64,000 nt of DNA from NCBI RefSeq assembly GCF_025244905.1, contig NZ_CP104285.1, positions 2,480,001-2,544,000 on the forward strand. The letters run 5' to 3'. The notes under the pieces were generated by a model that searched no databases, was not told where the DNA came from, and saw only the letters and a program-made list of their open reading frames with translations. Shown one piece after another: positions 48,268 through 55,362 of the stretch. Position 1 is the stretch's first letter. Every line of letters begins with the position of its first letter. Source of the stretch: Enterobacter mori (GTDB taxonomy: Bacteria > Pseudomonadota > Gammaproteobacteria > Enterobacterales > Enterobacteriaceae). Position numbers and translations under genes: made by a program.

Positions 48268-49133
48268 CTGGCCTGGCGTAACCCCGCCGCCTGATGGCGG
48301 TTTTGCAGCATTACCAGACGTTCCATATAAGCGATATCTTTCGGTTCAAGGCAAAACGCGGCATCGACCCAGTCTTCCGTAATATCCATCAGTTCACTAC
48401 GTGGCAGTTGCAAAACGCGGGTACGGGCGCGCAACATTGCCCTTACACCGTTCAGTTTCGGCTGCAGCGTGTCGATAAATGTTCGGACGGTGACGTAGCT
48501 TTGTCCGGGTTCAAACAGCACATCCACCAATCCGTGCTGTTCGTACCACTCAGCCGTATGGGATTCCCCTTTGTAAATGAGCTCCTCTGCCAGCTTCATG
48601 CCTGAGCGGCGTGCAACGAGCGAATAGCCCCCCATCCCGGGGAAAAGATTAAAAGCGATCTCCGGGAACCCTAACCGGGCATCGCGCTGAGCCAGGAGAA
48701 AATGGTGCGCCAGCGCAGCCTCGAAACCGCCTCCCAAGGCGCTCCCTTCAACCATCGCCAGCGTAATTGCCCCTGTATCAAAACCCCGTGATGCGGCGTG
48801 TACGCAATCAACACAGGCACGCGCATATGCACGTAATGCTTCCCGGCGACCGTTTTGAATGCAGTCTACGAAAAACTGCAGGTCCCCACCGGCGTTATAC
48901 ATATCGGGTACCAGCGATCCAGTAACCCAAAAATCGGCCACAAAACCGGACTGGCGAACCAGCCAGGAAAGATTCATGATCTCCTCTATTAATGCGTGGT
49001 TGAAGCAAGGGCGCGGTTGCGAACGCAACATCATCCAGACAGTGCGACGATCCGCCTCATAATAGCCCGCCAGCTGAGTGAAACGTTCAGTATCGGTAAA
49101 CAGTGTGCAGGTTGCTTGATTGATAACGGTCAT
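48264..49133 (-). CDS. rpfF: DSF-type signal synthase RpfF (crotonase superfamily)
   Basis: 289-residue crotonase-fold enzyme of the RpfF family. These enzymes dehydrate 3-hydroxyacyl-ACP and release the cis-2-unsaturated fatty acid by thioester cleavage, producing a diffusible signal factor. The oxyanion motif [18 protein letters not shown] and the [16 protein letters not shown] block are diagnostic. Glu138 and Glu158 are spaced 20 apart, exactly as the catalytic pair Glu141/Glu161 of Xanthomonas RpfF. AGAGGAA lies before the ATG. It is convergent with rpfR and overlaps it. E. coli K-12 lacks this gene. The exact chain length of its product cannot be read from sequence. Confidence 0.93.
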   Translation of the reverse strand: MTVINQATCTLFTDTERFTQLAGYYEADRRTVWMMLRSQPRPCFNHALIEEIMNLSWLVRQSGFVADFWVTGSLVPDMYNAGGDLQFFVDCIQNGRREALRAYARACVDCVHAASRGFDTGAITLAMVEGSALGGGFEAALAHHFLLAQRDARLGFPEIAFNLFPGMGGYSLVARRSGMKLAEELIYKGESHTAEWYEQHGLVDVLFEPGQSYVTVRTFIDTLQPKLNGVRAMLRARTRVLQLPRSELMDITEDWVDAAFCLEPKDIAYMERLVMLQNRHQAAGLRQAS

Positions 49134-49180
49134 AGTCTAATTCCTCTTAAAAAAAACGCCTTGCGCGCAGTTTTAGACTA
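49133..49180 (-). promoter_or_regulatory. Inverted repeat enclosing the rpfF ribosome-binding site
   Basis: TAGTCTAA (49133-49140) and TTAGACTA (49173-49180) are a perfect 8-bp inverted repeat. In the rpfF mRNA the 3' arm ends at the first base of the ATG, and the 32-nt loop holds the AAGAGGAA ribosome-binding site and a run of eight U residues after CGCGCAAGGCG. It could act as a translational or terminator-like control element; this is inference. Confidence 0.45.
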
Positions 49181-49325
49181 ATCCACTCATTAACCCCGCT
49201 GCATGAGTGGGAATAAATTTATCACTTTCATTTATGTAATTTAGTTATTGCATTTTTTCCCTTCTCTTTTGTTCCCATTTTCTGCATCATTGAAAATATT
49301 AACTTTTCGCTCCTGGGGTGAGATT

Positions 49326-49508
49326 ATGTCTGACATTGATGCACTGGCTGTGGCACGACGTATTGATACGGTGCTGGATATCCTGGTAGCGGGTGATTAT
49401 CACTCTGCGATCCGTAATCTTGAGATCCTGAAATCAGAGTTACTGGCTCACAAAGATTCCGATTCCGCGCCAGAAAGCGCTCAGCCAAAAGCCCCGTGGG
49501 AAGTTTGA
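49326..49508 (+). CDS. yciZ: Small protein YciZ (UPF0509)
   Basis: 60-residue protein of the UPF0509 family. It starts [20 protein letters not shown] and contains the conserved [20 protein letters not shown] helix region and the C-terminal PKAPWEV. The gene position between pdeR and yciT is the same as in E. coli. Function is unknown; the sequence suggests two amphipathic helices. The ATG at 49326 has a GGGGTGAG sequence nearby and aligns with E. coli; the longer open frame starting at 49248 is not supported. Confidence 0.9.
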   Translation: MSDIDALAVARRIDTVLDILVAGDYHSAIRNLEILKSELLAHKDSDSAPESAQPKAPWEV

Positions 49509-49550
49509 CTCCACCGTTTCCGACCTCGTTTTGCTTTTTAAATGGATGCT

Positions 49551-50303
49551 ATGAATTCCCGACAACAAATCATTTTGCAGATGGTCATCGATCAGGGGCG
49601 CGTAAGCGTGGTCGATCTCGCTAAAACGACCGGCGTTTCTGAAGTCACAATCCGTCAGGATCTTAATCTTCTGGAAAAACAGAGCTACCTGCGTCGTGCG
49701 CATGGTTATGCCGTCCCACTGGACAGTGAAGACGTTGAAACCCGCATGATGAACAATTATGCCCTCAAGCGAGAACTGGCAGAATTTGCTGCGTCCTTAG
49801 TGAACAATGGTGAAACGGTCTTTATTGAGAATGGCAGCAGTAACGCCCTTCTCGCACGCACCCTGGCCGATCAAAAAGACGTCACCATTATCACCGTCAG
49901 CAGCTATATTGCGCACCTGCTGAAGGAGACGCGCTGTGAGGTCATTCTGCTGGGCGGTATTTATCAGAAGAAAAGTGAAAGCATGGTGGGTCCACTCACT
50001 CGCCAGTATGTCCAGCAGGTCCATTTCAGCAAAGCGTTCATTGGTATTGATGGCTGGCAACCAGACACCGGTTTCACCGGCCGGGATATGATGCGTTCTG
50101 ACGTGGTTAATGCTGTGCTGGAAAAAGAGTGTGAAGCAATTGTCCTAACCGACAGTTCTAAATTCGGTTCCGTCCATCCGTATATGATGGGCCCGATAAA
50201 CCGATTTAGCCGCGTGATCACCGATGAACGGCTGAGTGATGAACATCGCCAGCAGCTTGAGCATGTCGGCCTGACTGTCGATATTGTGAGAAACCCTGCC
50301 TGA
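49551..50303 (+). CDS. yciT: DeoR-family regulator YciT
   Basis: 250-residue DeoR-type transcription factor. The N-terminal helix-turn-helix ([21 protein letters not shown]) is followed by the sugar-isomerase-like effector domain with [15 protein letters not shown] and AFIGIDGWQ. The E. coli protein has been reported to act in osmolarity-related control, and here it is next to osmB. The ATG at 49551 matches E. coli; an ATG three codons upstream is also possible. It lies 42 bp after yciZ on the same strand and may share its transcript. Confidence 0.92.
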   Translation: MNSRQQIILQMVIDQGRVSVVDLAKTTGVSEVTIRQDLNLLEKQSYLRRAHGYAVPLDSEDVETRMMNNYALKRELAEFAASLVNNGETVFIENGSSNALLARTLADQKDVTIITVSSYIAHLLKETRCEVILLGGIYQKKSESMVGPLTRQYVQQVHFSKAFIGIDGWQPDTGFTGRDMMRSDVVNAVLEKECEAIVLTDSSKFGSVHPYMMGPINRFSRVITDERLSDEHRQQLEHVGLTVDIVRNPA

Positions 50304-50480
50304 CTCTCCTCTGCGCCTGAATTACGGGCGCAAACCCTTCCCTCTCTCTGAGATGATTCCGAAGCCTGCTTTAAGAGTTTTTACCTGTTTAACCTGGGCT
50401 AAAGGGGTAAAATTATTATTAGCGATATAACAGGAAGTGACTATCACTTGCGTGATTACGTAACACCTGCGCGACTAGCT

Positions 50481-50543
50481 TTCACGGAAACAGAATTTAA
50501 GTATGACTATTGTCTATACTTAAAGGGCACTTCTTTCCGTGAA
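50481..50543 (+). promoter_or_regulatory. osmB promoter with nested palindromes
   Basis: CTATACT at 50514-50520 matches the sigma-S-type -10 element. It lies in the right arm of a perfect 9-bp inverted repeat, TTTAAGTAT (50496-50504) / ATACTTAAA (50516-50524). That is nested inside a perfect 10-bp inverted repeat, TTCACGGAAA (50481-50490) / TTTCCGTGAA (50534-50543). OsmB in E. coli is controlled by osmolarity, RpoS and RcsB; which factor binds here is not known. Confidence 0.6.
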
Positions 50544-50566
50544 TCGATAATTCAGGAGAAAGTATT

Positions 50567-50785
50567 ATGACCTTTACCAGCAAAAAAATCGCTGCCGCTG
50601 TTCTGGCAATTACAGTAGCTATGTCCCTGAGCGCCTGCTCTAACTGGTCTAAACGTGACCGTAACACCGCGATTGGTGCGGGTGCCGGTGCTCTTGGTGG
50701 TGCGGTATTAACGGATGGTAGTACGCTGGGTACATTAGGTGGTGCTGCTGTCGGCGGTATTATCGGTCACCAGGTGGGCAAATAA
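50567..50785 (+). CDS. osmB: Osmotically inducible lipoprotein OsmB
   Basis: 72-residue outer-membrane lipoprotein. The signal peptide ends in the lipobox LSA-C with the lipidated cysteine at 24. The mature part has a glycine-zipper segment (IGAGAGALGGAVLTDG and GTLGGAAVGGIIGHQVG), suited to membrane insertion. It is induced by high osmolarity and in stationary phase in E. coli. An AGGAGAAAG ribosome-binding site precedes the ATG. A bidirectional terminator separates it from the convergent yciH. Confidence 0.97.
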   Translation: MTFTSKKIAAAVLAITVAMSLSACSNWSKRDRNTAIGAGAGALGGAVLTDGSTLGTLGGAAVGGIIGHQVGK

Positions 50786-50853
50786 TCACCAAAACGGCTC
50801 TCACCGGTCTAATAATATATTCAGTATTTTTCAGGTCTGACTTACACACGTAT

Positions 50854-50883
50854 AAAGAGCCACGGTTAACCCCGTGGCTCTTT
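50854..50883. terminator. Bidirectional terminator between osmB and yciH
   Basis: Perfect 12-bp inverted repeat AAAGAGCCACGG / CCGTGGCTCTTT with a 6-nt loop; it ends in TTTT on the + strand and is preceded by AAA on the other side. Confidence 0.85.
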
Positions 50884-50887
50884 TAAT

Positions 50888-51214
50888 TTAGCCGCCCGCC
50901 AGTTTAACTTTCATTCCTTTTGCTTCGAGCAGCGTTTTAATTAAATCGCGTTTGTCGCCCTGAATTTCGATCACGCCATCTTTCACGGCACCGCCGCAAC
51001 CACATTTCTTTTTTAATTCTGCGGCCAGTTTAGCCAGCTCCGCATCATCCAGCTCGATCCCGGTAATCAGGCACACGCCCTTGCCCTTTCGACCGCTGGT
51101 CTGACGCTGGATGCGCACGATACCATCACCTTTAGGACGTTCAGCTTTCTCTTTTGGCTCATCGATACGCCCGGTCCCGGTGGAGTAGACCAGGCGGCTG
51201 TTGGAATCGCTCAT
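50888..51214 (-). CDS. yciH: SUI1/eIF1-like protein YciH
   Basis: 108-residue protein related to eukaryotic initiation factor 1. The SUI1 domain includes RKGKGVCLITGIEL, KKKCGCGGAVKDGVIEIQGD and the C-terminal LLEAKGMKVKLAGG. In E. coli it affects start-site selection and has been described as a translation inhibitor in stress. Its ATG shares one base with the pyrF stop (TGATG), so it is co-translated with pyrF. Confidence 0.96.
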   Translation of the reverse strand: MSDSNSRLVYSTGTGRIDEPKEKAERPKGDGIVRIQRQTSGRKGKGVCLITGIELDDAELAKLAAELKKKCGCGGAVKDGVIEIQGDKRDLIKTLLEAKGMKVKLAGG

Positions 51215-51951
51215 CAGGCCCCCTTTTTCAATGACGCGTTGATCGCTTTAAGCGTCTGTGCCGGATCCGCAGATTGCGTAACGGGACGGCCGATCACCAT
51301 ATAATCCACACCTGCCGCTAACGCTTGCTCTGGCGTCATAATACGGCGCTGATCGCCAACCTCACTGCCAGCAGGACGGATACCCGGCGTGATAAGCTTA
51401 AATTGCTGGCCCAGTTCGGATTTGAAGCGCACCGCCTCCTGGGCTGAACAGACGACCCCGTCGAGACCGCAGTTTTGCGTCAGACGAGCCAGACGTTCTG
51501 CTTGTTCGGCAGGTGACAACGTCACGCCAAGATCGCGCAGGTCAGATTCATCCATGCTGGTCAGCACGGTGACCGCAATCAGGAGCGGCGCATCTTTGCC
51601 GAAGGGTACCAGCGCCTCGCGTGCGGCGGTCATCATACGCGCCCCGCCCGAAGCATGGACGTTGACCATCCACACGCCAAGCTCGGCAGCAGCAGCGACG
51701 GCATGCGCAGTGGTATTAGGAATATCATGGAATTTCAGGTCCAGGAAAACGTCAAACCCACGCTGCTGAAGATCGCGAACAATTTGCGGACCAAACAGCG
51801 TAAACATCTCTTTGCCAACTTTCAGACGGCAATCTCGCGGATCGATACCATCGATAAAGGCCAGCGCGGTGTCGCGGTTATTGTAATCAAGCGCAACAAC
51901 AACAGGAGAATCAGTAATTACGCGGGAAGCGGAGGAAGTAACAGACGTCAT
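51214..51951 (-). CDS. pyrF: Orotidine 5'-phosphate decarboxylase
   Basis: 245-residue enzyme that makes UMP from OMP, the final step of pyrimidine synthesis. The motif [10 protein letters not shown] with the catalytic Lys/Asp, the [11 protein letters not shown] phosphate loop and [10 protein letters not shown] are visible. The ATG at 51951 aligns with E. coli; the 41 codons before it are not used. It forms an operon with yciH. It lies 186 bp after lapB on the same strand and may have its own promoter in that interval. Confidence 0.96.
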   Translation of the reverse strand: MTSVTSSASRVITDSPVVVALDYNNRDTALAFIDGIDPRDCRLKVGKEMFTLFGPQIVRDLQQRGFDVFLDLKFHDIPNTTAHAVAAAAELGVWMVNVHASGGARMMTAAREALVPFGKDAPLLIAVTVLTSMDESDLRDLGVTLSPAEQAERLARLTQNCGLDGVVCSAQEAVRFKSELGQQFKLITPGIRPAGSEVGDQRRIMTPEQALAAGVDYMVIGRPVTQSADPAQTLKAINASLKKGA

Positions 51952-52137
51952 AACCAGCCCTTTTCGTCTATGGGCGCGCAGCGGCGCGGAACAGATAAAC
52001 GGCCTGCATTCTACCTGCCAGCGGTGGAAATTGACAGAATCGATTTCCTTACCTGCCTGACCGAAAAATCGCACGGTGCTAACTCAGTGACAAAAACCCA
52101 ACAGTATGTTGTAACTAAAAAAGGGCGTTTTAAAAAA

Positions 52138-53307
52138 TTACTGCCCGTCAAGACCACGGATCGGCTTGATGGTTGACCAGGCCCGGCACGACGGACAGTG
52201 CCAGTACAGCGTATAGGCGGTAAAACCGCACTTCTGGCAGCGGTAGCGCGGCTTACTGCGTACCTGCTCGCCGACCATATCGCGCAGCACCATCAGGCTC
52301 TCTTTAGCACGCCCTTCTTCCGCGTCGTTCAGGTGGTAGTCCATCAGTTTATGGAATACCCGCATCGTCGGGTGGCGCTGCAGTTGACGCGTAATATATA
52401 CCTGCGCCGTATCGCTGCCCTCGTGTTGCTCAACGATGTCGGAAAGCATCAGTTCAGCCGTCGCACCGGTGTTTTCTTCAACGCAGCGGCGCAGGAAAGC
52501 AACCCATTCATCCTGCTTACCTAATTGCTGGTAGCAGGTTTGCAGCATCTCCAGCGTCTCACTCACCAGTTCTTTATCCTGGTCGATGACTCGCAGCAGG
52601 CTTTCTACCGCTTTGGCAAACTCGCTGTTTGCCATAAACACGCGCCCCATCATGATTGAAATACGCGCACTGTTTCGGTCCGCTGCGGCACCTTTTTTCA
52701 GCAACGTCATGGCCTTATCCATGTCATCGCTGCCCATTTGCTGAAGCGCCAGTTCGCAGTAGAAGTGAGCAATTTCTACGCGTTGCTTATCTTTGCCAAG
52801 CTTCACCAGACGTTCAGCTGTATCTATGGCTTTTTGCCAGTCGCTGGTCGCCTGGTAAATCTGCAGTAACTGCTGGAGCGCGCTGATACGGAAGTCGGTC
52901 TCATCAACCAGTTGGGTGAACATATCTTCGGCACGGTCGTACAGCCCCGCCGCCATGTAATCACGTCCCAGCTGTTGAACGGCCAGCAAACGTTGATCGT
53001 AGGTTAACGACGCGCTTTCCATCAACGTCTGGTGAATACGAATAGCGCGATCAACCTCGCCACGCGAGCGGAACAGGTTGCCCAGGGTGAGATGCGCTTC
53101 TACGGTGCCCGTATCCTCTTTCAACATATCAAGGAACAGATCAACCGCCTTATCCTGTTGATTGCTCAGGAGGAAGTTCACCCCCGCAACATAGTCGCGG
53201 GAGAGTCGGTTAGCTTCATCCTGTTTTGTTTGTTGCGCACTTCTGCGGCCCATATACCAGCCATAGGCTGCGGCTACAGGCAAAAGCAGAAACAACAACT
53301 CCAGCAT
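52138..53307 (-). CDS. lapB: LPS assembly regulator LapB (YciM)
   Basis: 389-residue inner-membrane-anchored protein. A single N-terminal transmembrane helix is followed by a series of TPR repeats (about 35-345) and a C-terminal rubredoxin-like metal site with two CxxC pairs (CQKCG and CPSC). LapB presents LpxC to the protease FtsH and so limits lipopolysaccharide synthesis. It lies 6 bp after lapA in a two-gene operon. Length equals E. coli LapB. Confidence 0.96.
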   Translation of the reverse strand: MLELLFLLLPVAAAYGWYMGRRSAQQTKQDEANRLSRDYVAGVNFLLSNQQDKAVDLFLDMLKEDTGTVEAHLTLGNLFRSRGEVDRAIRIHQTLMESASLTYDQRLLAVQQLGRDYMAAGLYDRAEDMFTQLVDETDFRISALQQLLQIYQATSDWQKAIDTAERLVKLGKDKQRVEIAHFYCELALQQMGSDDMDKAMTLLKKGAAADRNSARISIMMGRVFMANSEFAKAVESLLRVIDQDKELVSETLEMLQTCYQQLGKQDEWVAFLRRCVEENTGATAELMLSDIVEQHEGSDTAQVYITRQLQRHPTMRVFHKLMDYHLNDAEEGRAKESLMVLRDMVGEQVRSKPRYRCQKCGFTAYTLYWHCPSCRAWSTIKPIRGLDGQ

Positions 53308-53313
53308 ATTCGA

Positions 53314-53622
53314 TTATTCCTTGGCTACCGGCACACCAGAACTCTCCGGAATGTCAGTCGCGGGCGCAATTTGATGTTCAAGGCGTTTAATTTTACGTTC
53401 TGCGCGAACAAGCGAAACACGAACTTTAAGCCAGAAGAGACCACACACCAGCCATCCGATGATAAAACCGGCGGCAAACAGGACCGCGAGCAGGCTCGAT
53501 ACACGGTACTCGCCCTGTGCAAGCAGATAGTTAAAGGTCACCTGCTGATCGTTTTGCGCACCTAAGGTGACGGAAATAACAAAAATCGCCAACACCAGTA
53601 AAAAAATGAGTAAATATTTCAC
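53314..53622 (-). CDS. lapA: LPS assembly protein LapA (YciS)
   Basis: 102-residue inner-membrane protein with two transmembrane helices (about 3-23 and 43-65) and a basic coiled tail. It starts VKYLLIFLLVLAIF with a GTG codon at 53622, with GGGAAG 4 nt before it; this matches the start and length of the E. coli protein. The ATG 8 codons upstream is less likely. It is co-transcribed with lapB and acts with it in lipopolysaccharide quality control. The preceding 150 bp should contain its promoter, heat-shock controlled in E. coli. Confidence 0.93.
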   Translation of the reverse strand: MKYLLIFLLVLAIFVISVTLGAQNDQQVTFNYLLAQGEYRVSSLLAVLFAAGFIIGWLVCGLFWLKVRVSLVRAERKIKRLEHQIAPATDIPESSGVPVAKE

Positions 53623-53770
53623 ATGACTTCCCGTTATGTGGTTCAAGCGAATAAAGTCTGTTCAACTCACCGCAATCAGCCTTATAAACTACCATTTTAG
53701 TGACGGGCGCGAAACGGAAAAAGTTGTGCGCCCGTCATGGATTTATGGGCAAAATACTGAAAATCAACCT

Positions 53771-54538
53771 TCAGACACCGCTTTGCTCACGCTCGGCGAT
53801 TTCTTCCTTCTCTTCCGGTGGCGGCGTCAGCGGTCCACAGAATCGTTCGGCAAGCCAGGTGGCTAACGTTACCAGCAGCCAGGAAATCAGCGTGGCCACC
53901 ACTAAATCACGCGGCCAGTGCATTCCCAGCAGTAAACGGCTCCCCATCACACCGGTTGCCCAGACTAACAGAATCGCAATAGTGACCGTCCGGCGTCGCG
54001 GCCACAATAGCCCGACGCCGAGTAACGCCCAGCTTGCGGCAAACATCGTGTGCCCGGAAGGAAACGCGAAACCGGTCTCTTTTTGCCAGTGTTTACGCAA
54101 AAATGCAGGAATATCCTGTTGTTCTGCAAGCTGCTCTTTTACCAGCGCACCGCGATCTTTACGTTTTAAAGTGTAGAACTCATCCACCGGCACATGGTGC
54201 GTTTTTTCCATCCAGATGACGAAAGGACGCGGTTCCTGTACACGATCTTTAACCCAGGATTTTACGCCCTGCCCCACCAGAATGGCCCCGCCGAGAATAG
54301 CAAATAAGACCAGTGCTGCGCGCAGACGAAAACGCAGGCACCACAGGAACCAGGCGCAGAGGAGAACATGTGTGATGATCCCCCACGGCTGAGTCACCGT
54401 TTCCGTTATCCAGTATAACGTTTTCAGCCACATGGCGTTTTGGCCCGGCTGCCACATCCAGCCGGAGCACCATACGACCAAAGGCATCACAAGTAGCACG
54501 GCCGCACCCGCTGCCGTTCGTCTGGCGATTGAAAGCAT
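53771..54538 (-). CDS. pgpB: Phosphatidylglycerophosphatase B
   Basis: 255-residue inner-membrane PAP2-family phosphatase with six helices. It dephosphorylates phosphatidylglycerophosphate and undecaprenyl pyrophosphate. The three PAP2 motifs are present: KDRVQEPRP, PSGHTM and SRLLLGMHWPRD. The ATG at 54538 gives a protein one residue longer than in E. coli; the open frame extends 11 codons upstream without support. It is divergent from ribA. Confidence 0.95.
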   Translation of the reverse strand: MLSIARRTAAGAAVLLVMPLVVWCSGWMWQPGQNAMWLKTLYWITETVTQPWGIITHVLLCAWFLWCLRFRLRAALVLFAILGGAILVGQGVKSWVKDRVQEPRPFVIWMEKTHHVPVDEFYTLKRKDRGALVKEQLAEQQDIPAFLRKHWQKETGFAFPSGHTMFAASWALLGVGLLWPRRRTVTIAILLVWATGVMGSRLLLGMHWPRDLVVATLISWLLVTLATWLAERFCGPLTPPPEEKEEIAEREQSGV

Positions 54539-54735
54539 GTCTTCTCCTTTTACGCTAAGCACCACAATCATAACTGAAATTCATCCATGTGGTGGATATG
54601 TCGGATCGTGCGTTTAACGTGCGTATAGCATGGTGGTGATTAGGCGAACGTGAGGAGCTTGTGGCAAAATGAACAGATAGAGAAAGCCAAACAGGCAGAC
54701 GGCACGAAACGTGTCAGCCGATTCTGGAGAATCAC

Positions 54736-55326
54736 ATGCAGCTTAAACGTGTGGCAGAAGCCAAACTGCCAACCCCATGGGGCGATTTCCTGATGGTGGG
54801 TTTTGAAGAACTGGCAACCGGACAGGATCACGTCGCGCTGGTCTATGGCGACATTTCAGGGCAGACGCCGGTGTTGTCCCGCGTCCATTCAGAGTGTCTG
54901 ACCGGCGATGCGCTGTTCAGCTTGCGCTGTGACTGCGGTTTCCAGCTCGAAGCCGCCCTCTCGCACATAGCGGAAGAAGGCCGCGGCGTTCTGCTGTATC
55001 ACCGTCAGGAGGGTCGTAATATTGGCCTGCTGAATAAAATCCGCGCTTATGCACTACAGGACCAGGGTTACGACACGGTAGAAGCCAACCACCAGCTGGG
55101 CTTTGCCGCTGACGAACGCGATTTCACGCTGTGTGCAGATATGTTCAAGCTGCTGGGGGTGGACGAAGTGCGTCTGTTGACCAATAACCCTAAAAAGGTC
55201 GAAATCCTGACCGAGGCGGGGATCAATATCGTCGAACGCGTGCCGCTGATTGTCGGACGTAACCCGAAAAACGCGCACTATCTCGACACTAAAGCCGCGA
55301 AGATGGGCCATCTGCTGAGCGAGTGA
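54736..55326 (+). CDS. ribA: GTP cyclohydrolase II
   Basis: 196-residue zinc enzyme that opens GTP to 2,5-diamino-6-ribosylamino-pyrimidinone 5'-phosphate, the first step of riboflavin synthesis. The zinc cysteines are in [18 protein letters not shown], and the [20 protein letters not shown] block is canonical. Length equals the E. coli enzyme. It is convergent with acnA, with a terminator between them. Riboflavin genes are scattered in enterobacteria, so its isolation here is normal. Confidence 0.97.
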   Translation: MQLKRVAEAKLPTPWGDFLMVGFEELATGQDHVALVYGDISGQTPVLSRVHSECLTGDALFSLRCDCGFQLEAALSHIAEEGRGVLLYHRQEGRNIGLLNKIRAYALQDQGYDTVEANHQLGFAADERDFTLCADMFKLLGVDEVRLLTNNPKKVEILTEAGINIVERVPLIVGRNPKNAHYLDTKAAKMGHLLSE

Positions 55327-55334
55327 TCATGAAA

Positions 55335-55358
55335 GCCCGGCTCTACAGCCGGGCGTTT
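55335..55358 (+). terminator. Terminator of ribA
   Basis: 8-bp stem GCCCGGCT / AGCCGGGC with a CTAC loop, followed by GTTTT, located between ribA and the end of acnA. Confidence 0.8.
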
Positions 55359-55362
55359 TCCA

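Noticed and set aside
48264..49133. Reading rpfF as a general enoyl-CoA hydratase of beta-oxidation
   Set aside because: The spacing of the two glutamates, the [14 protein letters not shown] blocks and the rpfR neighbour fit RpfF better than FadB-type hydratases.
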